NCBI GenBank assembly: GCA_002781805.1
Contig: PFFZ01000054.1
Span: 1 to 12,157, forward strand
Length of the DNA: 12,157 nt
Direction of reading: 5' to 3'
Source: Nitrosopumilales archaeon CG15_BIG_FIL_POST_REV_8_21_14_020_37_12
Lineage (GTDB): Archaea > Thermoproteota > Nitrososphaeria > Nitrososphaerales > Nitrosopumilaceae
Made by a program: the position numbers and the translations under genes
The notes under the pieces: generated by a model
Seen by the model: the letters and a program-made list of their open reading frames with translations, nothing else
Told to the model about the DNA's origin: nothing
Databases searched by the model: none
Part shown: piece by piece, positions 1-6,346 of the stretch
Numbering within the stretch: position 1 is the first letter of the stretch
How the letters are laid out: each line of letters opens with the position of its first letter

Positions 1-287
1 GTTTTATAAAAATAATCAAAACCAATGTTAAATGCCGCAAAATCATCATAATCTCGTTTATTCCAGTAAGCAACATATTCTGAAGGAGTTTTGTTCTCTT
101 TTTCAGATTGAATTAGAATGGGAGTGCCAAAGTCATCGGATGCACAAACATAGTATGCCTCAACTCCAGTTAATTTGAGAAATCTTGTAGTCACATCAGC
201 AGGAAGATATGTTGAGGCCACATGTCCTAAATGGATCTCGCCATTTGCATATGGTAAAGCGCTTGTGATAATTGCTTTGTTACTCAT
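1..287 (-). CDS. metG: Methionyl-tRNA synthetase, N-terminal part (cut by window edge)
   Basis: Class I aminoacyl-tRNA synthetase that activates methionine with ATP and charges tRNA-Met in the cytoplasm. Only the first 95 codons are present; the rest lies beyond base 1. Reading from the ATG at 287, the protein starts MSNKAIITSALPYANGEIHL. This is the hallmark first strand of MetRS, with the HIGH signature as HLGH at residues 19-22. A second family block follows at about residues 48-55 (C-A-S-D-D-F-G-T-P), corresponding to the C-A-D-D-A-H-G-T-P block of the bacterial enzyme; the usual His is Phe here. No Shine-Dalgarno precedes the ATG. A weak A/T stretch at 311-319 sits at about the TATA distance, so the mRNA may be leaderless. 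The gene is divergent from the possible small gene at 360. The family call is very secure; subdomains beyond residue 95 cannot be judged. Confidence 0.96.
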   Translation of the reverse strand, partial: MSNKAIITSALPYANGEIHLGHVASTYLPADVTTRFLKLTGVEAYYVCASDDFGTPILIQSEKENKTPSEYVAYWNKRDYDDFAAFNIGFDYFYK

Positions 288-359
288 ATATAGTGAGAGA
301 CAACACTAGATCTTAAGAAGTTTTGTAGATTGTCATAGTTAGATTTAGACAGAACAACG

Positions 360-476
360 ATGTCTGTTTGGAATATTTTTTATGAAAATTTAAACAAGCA
401 ACAGAATGTTGCACAAGAAAACAATAAGATGAACAAAATTTGGAATTTCACGGCGAATGGATTTTTACCGAACTAA
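360..476 (+). CDS. Possible 38-residue small protein
   Basis: An ATG-initiated frame in the 200-base gap between the start of metG and the end of ahcY. It encodes 38 residues beginning MSVWNIFYEN and ending in NGFLPN before a TAA, 11 bases before the ahcY stop on the other strand. It has two Trp, an Asn/Gln/Lys-rich middle, no membrane segment and no Cys pairs. I recognise no family. No Shine-Dalgarno is visible; a poor A/T stretch (333-342) lies about 23 bases upstream. In DNA this A/T-rich an open run of 38 codons can arise by chance, so the call rests mainly on the otherwise empty gap, the clean ATG and the non-repetitive composition. The alternative is plain intergenic DNA holding only the metG promoter and the ahcY 3' end. 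Confidence 0.35.
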   Translation: MSVWNIFYENLNKQQNVAQENNKMNKIWNFTANGFLPN

Positions 477-487
477 AATGAGGATGA

Positions 488-1729
488 TTACCAACTATGC
501 ATATATTTGACCTGTTCAGGAGTAAGCTTGTCAATACTTACTCCCATTGCTTTTAGAGCATCAACTGCAACTTGCCTATCAATCTCTTCAGGAACATTAA
601 TAATCTTATTTTCCATCTTGGCATGGTTTTTTAGAATGTATAAAACAGACAAAATCTGATTGGAAAAGGATTGAGCCATAACTTCGGGAGGATGTCCTTC
701 TGCAGCAACTAAATTAGCAAGCCTGCCTTCACCGATTAGATAAACACGCTTTCCGTTTTTGAGTGTGCATTCGTCTAAACTCGGCCTAACACGCTTAACT
801 GATCTTGATTGTTTTAGTAAGAATTTACTGTCAATTTCAACATCAAAGTGGCCAACATTTCCCATAATTGCACCTTCTTTCATTTGTAAAATGTGTTCTT
901 TTCTAATCACACTTGTCATCCCAGTACAGGTGATAAAGATGTCACCAATTTTTGCTGCTTGAGACATTGGCATTACTTCAAATCCATCCATGTGTGCTTC
1001 AAGTGCTTTAATAGGATCTATTTCAGTAACAATTACTTTGGAACCCATACCATGACATCTGGAAGCAACACCACGACCAACCCAACCGTATCCCACCACA
1101 ACAACTCTTTTTGATGCCATAAGTAAATTCATCGCCCTAAGGTATCCATCAATAGTACTTTGTCCAGTACCATATCTGTTATCAAACATGTGTTTTGTGT
1201 ATGCTTCATTTACCAATATTACAGGATAGCGAAGTTTGCCCTGATTTTCAACAGCTCTTATTCTAGTAACACCTGCCGTAGTTTCTTCAGTAGCACCCAA
1301 AATTTTCATTGAGTTGAATCTCTTATCAAAATGTGCCTTGATGTTCATATCAGCACCATCATCAGTCAGGATTGTGGGATTATGTTTCAAAACCTGATCA
1401 ATACACCAATCATATTCTTTAACAGATTGTCCATGCCATGCATAAACGTGAATTCCTTGCGATGCAAGAAAAGCAGCGACATCATCTTGTGTGGTAAGAG
1501 GGTTACCGCCACAACAAGCAACAGTGGCACCAAGTTCTTTTGCACCCATCAAAAGTACAGAAGTCTCTTTTGTGATATGCAAACAAAAACCCAGAGTAAT
1601 TCCTTTAAGAGGTTTTGATTTTTTTAAGCGGTTAATAGTGTTATCTAAAATTTGCATATGAGATCTAGCCCATTCATACGAAAGTTTTCCATTTTTGACG
1701 AGGGTAGGACTAGATTTTACTTTGCTCAA
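488..1729 (-). CDS. ahcY: Adenosylhomocysteinase (SAH hydrolase), 413 aa
   Basis: Reversibly hydrolyses S-adenosylhomocysteine to adenosine and homocysteine using tightly bound NAD, clearing the by-product of SAM methylation in the cytosol. Numbered from the TTG at 1729, visible family motifs are: H-I-T-K-E-T near 51-56; D-D-G-A-D near 123-127; E-E-T-T-A-G near 148-153; the substrate loop N-E-A-Y-T-K-H-M-F-D-N from 174, with Lys179 and Asp183; the archaeal-type R-Y-G-T-G-Q-S; the NAD-binding G-Y-G-W-V-G at 213-218; and N-V-G-H-F-D near 291-296. Length fits the archaeal family. The frame stays open upstream to 1867, but that extension would overlap the Rieske gene and does not look like this family. 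A strong AGGAGG lies 8 bases before the TTG and decides the start. The gene is divergent from the Rieske gene. Confidence 0.97.
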   Translation of the reverse strand: MSKVKSSPTLVKNGKLSYEWARSHMQILDNTINRLKKSKPLKGITLGFCLHITKETSVLLMGAKELGATVACCGGNPLTTQDDVAAFLASQGIHVYAWHGQSVKEYDWCIDQVLKHNPTILTDDGADMNIKAHFDKRFNSMKILGATEETTAGVTRIRAVENQGKLRYPVILVNEAYTKHMFDNRYGTGQSTIDGYLRAMNLLMASKRVVVVGYGWVGRGVASRCHGMGSKVIVTEIDPIKALEAHMDGFEVMPMSQAAKIGDIFITCTGMTSVIRKEHILQMKEGAIMGNVGHFDVEIDSKFLLKQSRSVKRVRPSLDECTLKNGKRVYLIGEGRLANLVAAEGHPPEVMAQSFSNQILSVLYILKNHAKMENKIINVPEEIDRQVAVDALKAMGVSIDKLTPEQVKYMHSW

Positions 1730-1737
1730 TACAAAAT

Positions 1738-1743
1738 CCTCCT
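1738..1743 (-). promoter_or_regulatory. Strong Shine-Dalgarno deciding a TTG start (ahcY)
   Basis: On the minus strand the sequence reads AAAGGAGGATTTTGTATTG. AGGAGG is complementary to the archaeal 16S 3' end and is spaced 8 bases from the TTG at 1729. It is the clearest Shine-Dalgarno in the window; most other genes here lack one. It implies that ahcY mRNA has a real 5' leader. Confidence 0.8.
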
Positions 1744-1750
1744 TTGAACC

Positions 1751-1786
1751 GTATAAAATCCTATCATGCGAATCTAAATAAATAAC
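1751..1786. promoter_or_regulatory. Divergent TATA-like region between ahcY and the Rieske gene
   Basis: The 76-base divergent gap (1730-1805) must hold both promoters. The run TAAATAAATAA (1775-1785) is centred 26 bases before the Rieske ATG, matching a leaderless archaeal promoter. Read on the other strand, the same box would start ahcY RNA near 1754, giving a leader of about 25 bases that includes the AGGAGG. A second box, TATAAAA on plus and TTTTATA on minus (1752-1758), is 26 bases from the ahcY TTG and could drive a leaderless ahcY transcript instead. Start sites are inferred from spacing only. Confidence 0.5.
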
Positions 1787-1805
1787 AAAGTTAGAAAAAA
1801 GCCAA

Positions 1806-2108
1806 ATGGTCTGGAAAAAGATTGCAGAAAAAGGAGAAATTGCATCAGGCAAAGGTAAGGCATTCAAAATAGACGGAAAGCAGATTGCAATATTTAACCA
1901 AAATGGATATCATGCCATAGACGACCTATGTGTTCACCAAGATGGCTCAATTGCCCCAGGAAAATTAGATGGGGATATTGTGGAGTGTCCACTACATTTT
2001 TGGCATTATAATATCAAAACAGGGGAGTTGACAGACTATCTCAAAGATGTGAAATTAGAGACATATGCTACAGAATTAAGGGATGACGGAATCTACGTAG
2101 ATATTTAG
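1806..2108 (+). CDS. Small Rieske-type [2Fe-2S] ferredoxin, 100 aa
   Basis: A stand-alone Rieske domain carrying a [2Fe-2S] cluster with two Cys and two His ligands, expected to be a soluble single-electron carrier. The two ligand pairs are clear: C42-V-H44 and C61-P-L-H64, with the usual G-x-x-x-x-G-x-x-x-x-C spacing between them and H-Y-N-I-K-T-G (about 67-73) closing the second loop. The protein is just one domain. It has no signal peptide or membrane anchor, unlike bc1-type Rieske proteins, and no oxygenase catalytic subunit is adjacent. It resembles the small ferredoxins of dioxygenase systems and the NirD-like small subunit; its true partner cannot be read here. The ATG at 1806 is the likely start, with a TATA-like box 26 bases upstream and no Shine-Dalgarno. 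nadE begins 36 bases downstream on the same strand. Confidence 0.93.
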   Translation: MVWKKIAEKGEIASGKGKAFKIDGKQIAIFNQNGYHAIDDLCVHQDGSIAPGKLDGDIVECPLHFWHYNIKTGELTDYLKDVKLETYATELRDDGIYVDI

Positions 2109-2111
2109 ACA

Positions 2112-2122
2112 TAATTTTTATT
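2112..2122 (+). promoter_or_regulatory. TATA-like box before nadE
   Basis: TAATTTTTATT is centred about 28 bases before the nadE TTG start, the spacing of a leaderless archaeal promoter. Between the box and the start is a short inverted repeat, ACAGC (2126-2130) and GCTGT (2137-2141), with a six-base loop. Five-base arms are easily due to chance. The box makes it possible that nadE-cysS is transcribed separately from the Rieske gene. Confidence 0.4.
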
Positions 2123-2144
2123 CCTACAGCAGATAAGCTGTTTA

Positions 2145-2942
2145 TTGAATCAGGAGATAATAGATGAGATAAAAAATCAAGATTATGTATCAATAGCAAA
2201 AACAATTGAAAAATTTCTTTTGGACAAGATTGCAGAGAATAATTCTGACGGAGTGGTTTTAGGACTAAGTGGGGGAATAGATTCAGCAGTATTAGCATAT
2301 TTATGCAAAAGAGCAGTTAAAGAAAAAACACTAGCAATAATCATGCCAGATACAGAAATTACCCCAAAAACAGAAACAGAAGATGCACTAAAAATGATAG
2401 CACTGACGGGTATCAAGTACAAGTTAATAGACATAAATCCAATCGTAAAAGAATATACAAAATATCTTGAACCAAATGAATGGGCAAAAGGAAATCTACG
2501 AGCACGGGTAAGGGCCAACATCCTATATTATTATGCAAACGCAAAAAACTATCTGGTTTTAGGATCTAGCGACAAAAGTGAATACCTCATAGGATATTTC
2601 ACAAAACACGGTGATGGTGCAGCAGACCTAATACCAATAATCTCACTATACAAAATACAGGTAAGAGAGATTGCCAAGTTTTTAGACGTGCCAAAAAACG
2701 TGATAGAAAAGAAGAGCAGCCCACACTTATGGAAAGAGCACGATGCAGAAAAAGAGATAGGAGCTACATATGAAGAGATAGATTCTATTCTTTATTGTAT
2801 TTTTGATAAAAAACTATCAGTAAAAGAAACATCAGTATTAACAAACATCGAAATTCCAGTTGTGGAAAAAATTTATCAGTTTCACATCAACAGCAAACAC
2901 AAACGAGAGCAACAGCAAAAACCATTTGAGAGTCAGAAATGA
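2145..2942 (+). CDS. nadE: NH3-dependent NAD+ synthetase, 265 aa
   Basis: Catalyses the last step of NAD synthesis: nicotinic acid adenine dinucleotide is adenylylated by ATP and amidated by ammonia. The PP-loop S-G-G-I-D-S is at 42-47. Further NadE blocks are G-N-L-R-A-R-V-R (116-123), G-S-S-D-K-S-E (140-146, family form G-T-S-D-K-S-E) and G-Y-F-T-K-H-G-D-G-A-A-D (150-161). The late loop S-S-P-H-L-W (191-196) replaces the usual P-S-A-x-L-W. There is no N-terminal glutaminase (nitrilase-like) domain, so it should use free ammonia, which is plausible for an ammonia oxidiser. The start is a TTG at 2145; no in-frame ATG lies nearby and the TATA-like spacing supports a leaderless message. The stop overlaps the cysS start as ATGA, implying translational coupling. 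Confidence 0.96.
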   Translation: MNQEIIDEIKNQDYVSIAKTIEKFLLDKIAENNSDGVVLGLSGGIDSAVLAYLCKRAVKEKTLAIIMPDTEITPKTETEDALKMIALTGIKYKLIDINPIVKEYTKYLEPNEWAKGNLRARVRANILYYYANAKNYLVLGSSDKSEYLIGYFTKHGDGAADLIPIISLYKIQVREIAKFLDVPKNVIEKKSSPHLWKEHDAEKEIGATYEEIDSILYCIFDKKLSVKETSVLTNIEIPVVEKIYQFHINSKHKREQQQKPFESQK

Positions 2943-4327
2943 GACTACAAGATACGTTAAAAAATTCTGAGCAAGAGTTAGACGTCTCAAACAAGGTCAG
3001 AATTTACCTATGCGGAGTTACAGTATATGATGAATCGCATGTAGGCCATGCCAGAACAATAATCATTTTTGATGTACTCAGAAAATATCTAGAGAGTAAG
3101 GGAGTAGAAGTGAAATTCATTCAAAATTTCACAGATGTGGATGATAAGATAATAAATCGAGCAAAATTGGAAAATACTACTGCTGAAGAAATCAGCTCAA
3201 GATACATCAAGAATTATTTTGTAGATTTTGATGCGCTTAATGTAAAACGTGCATCAAACTATCCAAAGGCAACAGAGCACATTGAGGAAATTCAGGAATT
3301 TATTAAAAAACTAGTTGAAAAAGATATCGCATACATATCAAAAAACGGGGTTTATTTTTCGGTGGAAAAATTCCCAGAGTATGGCAAATTATCTAAAAAA
3401 AAAATAGACGATCTACAATCAGGTGCCAGAATAGAGGTAGATGAGACAAAAAAGGATCCTATGGATTTTGCATTATGGAAATTATCAGACATAGAGCCAA
3501 CATGGGACAGTCCTTGGGGGAAAGGAAGACCAGGATGGCATATCGAATGCTCTGCAATGAGCATAAAGTATCTTGGAGAAAATTTTGACATTCATGGAGG
3601 AGGAAGAGATCTCATATTTCCTCATCATGAAAATGAGATTGCGCAATCAGAATCATTTACGTCAAAACAATTTGCAAAGATTTGGATGCATGTAGGTATG
3701 GTCACAATAAATGGAGATAAAATGTCAAAATCTCTTGGAAATATCAAATCCATAAAGCAAGTTTTAGAAAAGTGGGGACCAAACATCATCAGATTGTTTT
3801 GTCTATCAGGACACTATTCAAAACCGATTGATTATTCAGAAGAGACATTAAAAGAAAACATTATCAAATGGAGACAGGCAGAAATATGCTACTATGAATT
3901 AGTTCATGCGAATTTATCAACAAATCAGAGCATCAAAGAATTCATCAGTATTGTTAAAAAAGAATTTGATGATGCATTGGAAGCAGATCTTAATACACAT
4001 CTTGCATTATCAGCATTTTTCAAATTGGTTAAAGAAACAAACAAGAGAGCAGCAGAGGGAGTTCTTGGAAAATCAGATTCAGAAACAATTTTACCAGAAT
4101 TTAACAGAATGCTCCAAATTTTAGGACTAAACATCCCACATATTTCTGAAGAAGAAAAACAGAGAATAGATGAAATGATATCCAAAAGAGAGCAGCTAAG
4201 AAAGGAAAAACAGTTTGAAGATGCAGATAAAATCCGCAACAAAATAAATGAAATGAACATAGAGATAATAGATCACAAGGGAAAAACTATTTGGGTGAAA
4301 AAAGAAAGAATCAAGGCTGAAAATTAG
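2939..4327 (+). CDS. cysS: Cysteinyl-tRNA synthetase, 462 aa
   Basis: Class I synthetase charging tRNA-Cys with cysteine. The HIGH motif is H34-V-G-H37 within C-G-V-T-V-Y-D-E-S-H-V-G-H-A-R, and K-M-S-K-S is at 261-265. The zinc site that recognises the cysteine thiol appears complete: C25, C204 (in G-W-H-I-E-C-S-A-M), H229 and E233 (in F-P-H-H-E-N-E). The F-D-I-H-G-G-G block is also present. The C-terminal helical and anticodon-binding region is present, so the 462-residue length is normal. The ATG overlaps the nadE stop by four bases and no separate promoter is seen, so cysS is probably co-transcribed with nadE. The presence of a canonical CysRS implies direct charging rather than only the SepRS/SepCysS route of methanogens. 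A hairpin-forming inverted repeat begins at its stop codon. Confidence 0.98.
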   Translation: MRLQDTLKNSEQELDVSNKVRIYLCGVTVYDESHVGHARTIIIFDVLRKYLESKGVEVKFIQNFTDVDDKIINRAKLENTTAEEISSRYIKNYFVDFDALNVKRASNYPKATEHIEEIQEFIKKLVEKDIAYISKNGVYFSVEKFPEYGKLSKKKIDDLQSGARIEVDETKKDPMDFALWKLSDIEPTWDSPWGKGRPGWHIECSAMSIKYLGENFDIHGGGRDLIFPHHENEIAQSESFTSKQFAKIWMHVGMVTINGDKMSKSLGNIKSIKQVLEKWGPNIIRLFCLSGHYSKPIDYSEETLKENIIKWRQAEICYYELVHANLSTNQSIKEFISIVKKEFDDALEADLNTHLALSAFFKLVKETNKRAAEGVLGKSDSETILPEFNRMLQILGLNIPHISEEEKQRIDEMISKREQLRKEKQFEDADKIRNKINEMNIEIIDHKGKTIWVKKERIKAEN

Positions 4328-4356
4328 TTCAGTCTAATTAGTTGAATCTAATTTTC
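4319..4356 (+). terminator. Inverted repeat over the cysS stop codon, candidate 3' hairpin
   Basis: GAAAATTAG (4319-4327, ending in the stop codon) pairs perfectly with CTAATTTTC (4348-4356). The stem extends with TTCA (4328-4331) and TGAA (4343-4346) across a one-base bulge at 4347. The loop contains the palindrome CTAATTAG (4334-4341). This gives a 13-pair, A/T-rich stem. It is followed by A/T-rich DNA but not by a long pure T run, so it could be a 3'-end processing or stability element rather than a terminator. A/T richness makes some pairing expected by chance. Confidence 0.4.
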
Positions 4357-4360
4357 AAAT

Positions 4361-4370
4361 TATTTAATTA
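4361..4370 (+). promoter_or_regulatory. TATA-like box for the 92-residue membrane protein
   Basis: TATTTAATTA is centred 26 bases before the ATG at 4392. No Shine-Dalgarno is present, so a leaderless transcript separate from cysS is likely. Confidence 0.5.
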
Positions 4371-4391
4371 TTGTAAAAAAGAATAGAATTT

Positions 4392-4670
4392 ATGAATACA
4401 TGGAATAAGTTTTGGAAGTGGTATGAAGATAAAATTTTAGGCAGTGTAATCATAATTGCAATAATTCAATTTATCCAGATACCACACATGGTATGGAATG
4501 CAGATATGATGCTGGAAGCAGGGTTTGTTTCCAGAGTACATCCAATTATTGATTGGTTCTTGTATGGTGTTGATCTAATAGAAATTGTTTCAATATTAAA
4601 TGTGGGAATGATCATGTTTAGTTTGATCAAAAAAAGACAAAACCAAAAACGAGTTTTGGCAACTAAATAA
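4392..4670 (+). CDS. Small membrane protein with two hydrophobic helices, 92 aa
   Basis: I do not recognise a named family. The protein has an aromatic, charged N-terminus (residues 1-14, four Trp/Phe in the first ten), a first hydrophobic segment at about 15-35, and a short polar link containing Q-I-P-H-M-V-W-N-A-D. An amphipathic stretch and a second hydrophobic segment at about 54-79 (Asp61 and Glu64 lie inside it) follow. The tail K-K-R-Q-N-Q-K-R is very basic, which by the positive-inside rule places the C-terminus in the cytoplasm. The N-terminus would then also be inside, with the linker outside. The preceding TATA-like box and the codon use, similar to neighbouring genes, argue that it is real. 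Its stop is only 8 bases from the stop of the convergent mscS gene. It may be an accessory or scaffold subunit; function is unknown. Confidence 0.8.
   Translation: MNTWNKFWKWYEDKILGSVIIIAIIQFIQIPHMVWNADMMLEAGFVSRVHPIIDWFLYGVDLIEIVSILNVGMIMFSLIKKRQNQKRVLATK
4643..4659 (+). terminator. Short hairpin at the end of the 92-residue gene
   Basis: CCAAAA (4643-4648) and TTTTGG (4654-4659) flank a five-base loop within the last codons of the gene. An A-rich stretch and the palindrome AAGCGCTT (4673-4680) follow, the latter spanning the convergent stop of mscS. There is no T run on the plus strand, so terminator function is doubtful. The feature may only mark where two convergent transcripts end. Confidence 0.2.
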
Positions 4671-4678
4671 AAAAGCGC

Positions 4679-5500
4679 TTATTCTTTTGCTTGCCAGATA
4701 ACACGCTGTGGGAATGGGATTTCTATGCCGGCTGCATCAAGAGCCCTTTTCACAACCTTTAGTAATACTGGAGCAACTTCACCCCAATCCTCCCTAGGAT
4801 GCCACACAAAAAGCTCAATATTCACGCTTGAATCAGCCAATTCTTTTATCCTAAATTCAGGCTTTGGTATCATTAAAACAAAAGGAAGTGATTTGCGAAT
4901 TTCTTTGTCAATTACAGAAATTGCCGCATCAATGTCCTCTTTATATGCAATTCCAAAAACTACTTCAGATCTTCTTACTGGTGTGGATGTAAGAGAGCGA
5001 ATGTTAGATGTGAAAAAAGATTCATTTGGAATCCGTATAATGGTTCCATCAAAACGTCTTATCCTTACAGAAAAAGTACTAATATCTAGTAATGTACCAG
5101 ATATATCCAGTCCTGGAAGTTCTACAGAATCGCCTTGCTTAACAGGTTTTTCAATCATTAAAAATATTCCAGAAATAAGATTAGAAACTACAGATTGGGT
5201 TGCAAAACCAATTACAATTCCAAATATTCCACCTGCAACTAAAAGTCCAGAGAGATCAACACCAGTTGAAGAAGTAAATACCAAAAAGGATAGAATCAGT
5301 ATTCCAAAGTAGAGAAGTTTCCCCATATTCTTTGCAGTATCTTGTGGTAACGTTGGTGCATAGTATTTTGTAAAAAGCAATCGTACTGTTCGGGCAATAA
5401 TGAATCCAACACCCATAATTATTCCTCCAATCAGCAATGACAGAAGAGTCAGTCCTCCTGCAATCTCTATTTCGCCTAGACCTTGGAGAGATTCAAACAT
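4679..5500 (-). CDS. mscS: Small mechanosensitive channel, MscS family, 273 aa
   Basis: Homo-oligomeric membrane channel that opens under membrane tension to release solutes during hypo-osmotic shock. Three hydrophobic segments occupy about residues 15-37, 61-79 and 82-116. The third carries the MscS pore signature G-F-A-T-Q-S-V-V-S-N-L-I-S-G near 98-111. A beta domain follows (I-E-K-P-V-K-Q-G-D, R-I-P-N-E-S-F-F-T-S), then the alpha/beta cytoplasmic region ending in I-P-F-P-Q-R-V-I. Size and order are those of minimal MscS channels. Either GTG 5503 or ATG 5500 could be the start; I prefer the ATG. The upstream DUF432 gene ends in TAG at 5505-5503, so the junction reads TAGTGATG. The two genes are almost surely co-translated. 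It is convergent with the 92-residue membrane protein. Confidence 0.96.
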   Translation of the reverse strand: MFESLQGLGEIEIAGGLTLLSLLIGGIIMGVGFIIARTVRLLFTKYYAPTLPQDTAKNMGKLLYFGILILSFLVFTSSTGVDLSGLLVAGGIFGIVIGFATQSVVSNLISGIFLMIEKPVKQGDSVELPGLDISGTLLDISTFSVRIRRFDGTIIRIPNESFFTSNIRSLTSTPVRRSEVVFGIAYKEDIDAAISVIDKEIRKSLPFVLMIPKPEFRIKELADSSVNIELFVWHPREDWGEVAPVLLKVVKRALDAAGIEIPFPQRVIWQAKE

Positions 5501-5502
5501 CA

Positions 5503-6258
5503 CTAATCCACACCCATATCCATGCGTTTGACTGGTTCCGCTGATTCGTATGATGGAGATAATACCCAGTCAGTTTGAATACTTTTTTGAGATATATCTA
5601 AAACTTCCAGAGTAAGTTTCTTCTTTAGAACTGCATTTAATGAGCTAATTATTGTCTTGGAATCTCGATAATACAAAGAATGATCAGTAATAGGAAAAAT
5701 AATTTTAGATATGGAATGGCCTCCAGATAATTCGTTCTGAATGTTCATTTCCATCACCCCATTAACAAAAGGGATGGAATCATAATAAGATTCAACAATT
5801 TCAGATTTTGCGTATTTGCATAATGTACCTGATTCCGGAGAACCGTACAAGCCAAATCGAGAGTGTTCAGGATCACAAGTAAACCAATCCAAAGAATCCT
5901 TTTGTCCATCATGAATCAAAAACAAGCCAATTTCTACAGGACATCGAACAAAGATTGTGGCTGCGGATCCTTCAGACAAGAAGATAGGAGTTTCAAGATC
6001 AAGATAAACATAACTTGTTCGTTTTGCAGGATAGTTTATCGGGCGTATAGGACATATCTCAATTGTCAATTCATTGGATTGCGTAGGAATTATTTTTTCA
6101 ACTATCTCATCATCATGATTCTTTCGCAGATATGAAAATACACGTTCAGAAATTCGTTTAATTTTGATTTCAGTGTTTGGAAAGACAAAGTCTGCACAAT
6201 CGGTGATTTTGTAAATACCAAATTGAGTAATGTGTAATTCAGAAACACCTCCCTCCAT
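5503..6258 (-). CDS. DUF432-family protein, 251 aa, coupled to mscS
   Basis: Matches, by recall, the archaeal DUF432 family, whose biochemical role is not established. The protein looks soluble and beta-rich. The N-terminal part carries F-G-I-Y-K and then I-C-P-I-R-P-I-N-Y-P (near 67-76), which resembles the conserved P-V-x-P block of the family. A strand-rich centre with P-I-F-L-S-E-G-S and F-V-R-C-P-V-E-I-G follows, then F-G-L-Y-G-S-P (near 135-141). No membrane helix or signal peptide is visible. It ends one or two bases from the mscS start, so a partner or regulator of the channel is the natural inference. The ATG at 6258 has a TATA-like box 27 bases upstream. A GGAGG lies inside codons 2-4, but no in-frame start follows it at a useful distance, so the ATG start stands. 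Confidence 0.82.
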   Translation of the reverse strand: MEGGVSELHITQFGIYKITDCADFVFPNTEIKIKRISERVFSYLRKNHDDEIVEKIIPTQSNELTIEICPIRPINYPAKRTSYVYLDLETPIFLSEGSAATIFVRCPVEIGLFLIHDGQKDSLDWFTCDPEHSRFGLYGSPESGTLCKYAKSEIVESYYDSIPFVNGVMEMNIQNELSGGHSISKIIFPITDHSLYYRDSKTIISSLNAVLKKKLTLEVLDISQKSIQTDWVLSPSYESAEPVKRMDMGVD

Positions 6259-6280
6259 TGCAGTTATTTTTCATGTCCTG

Positions 6281-6290
6281 AATTTATTAG
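6281..6290 (-). promoter_or_regulatory. TATA-like box for DUF432-mscS
   Basis: On the minus strand this reads CTAATAAATT, centred about 27 bases before the ATG at 6258. It suggests a leaderless DUF432-mscS transcript independent of the ychF gene 88 bases upstream. Confidence 0.45.
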
Positions 6291-6346
6291 CTATGCTTCT
6301 AAATTATAGATTTTGAATAAATATTTGGACCACTATTCTTTCTGGG

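Noticed and set aside
288..487. tRNA or structured RNA in the metG-ahcY gap and other gaps
   Set aside because: No T-loop (GGTTCRA) or acceptor-stem pairing was found in any gap; all other gaps are under 100 bases and hold only promoters or gene ends.
759..1618. Three short plus-strand frames (759-962, 893-1114, 1331-1618) antisense to ahcY
   Set aside because: They overlap each other or conserved AHCY motifs and look like random translation rich in Cys, Ser and Thr.
1730..1867. Upstream 46-residue extension of adenosylhomocysteinase to an ATG at 1867
   Set aside because: It overlaps the Rieske gene and its promoter, does not resemble the family, and a strong Shine-Dalgarno points to the TTG at 1729.
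2126..2141. ACAGC/GCTGT inverted repeat between the nadE TATA box and start, as an operator
   Set aside because: Five-base arms are expected often by chance; no matching repeat was seen elsewhere to support a regulon.
2183..2521. 112-codon minus-strand open frame inside nadE
   Set aside because: Low-complexity Ser/Ile/Phe translation antisense to conserved NadE motifs.
4725..5312. 195-codon plus-strand open frame
   Set aside because: It lies antisense to the certain mscS gene; its translation is Ser/Ile-rich with no domain and mirrors the conserved frame on the other strand.
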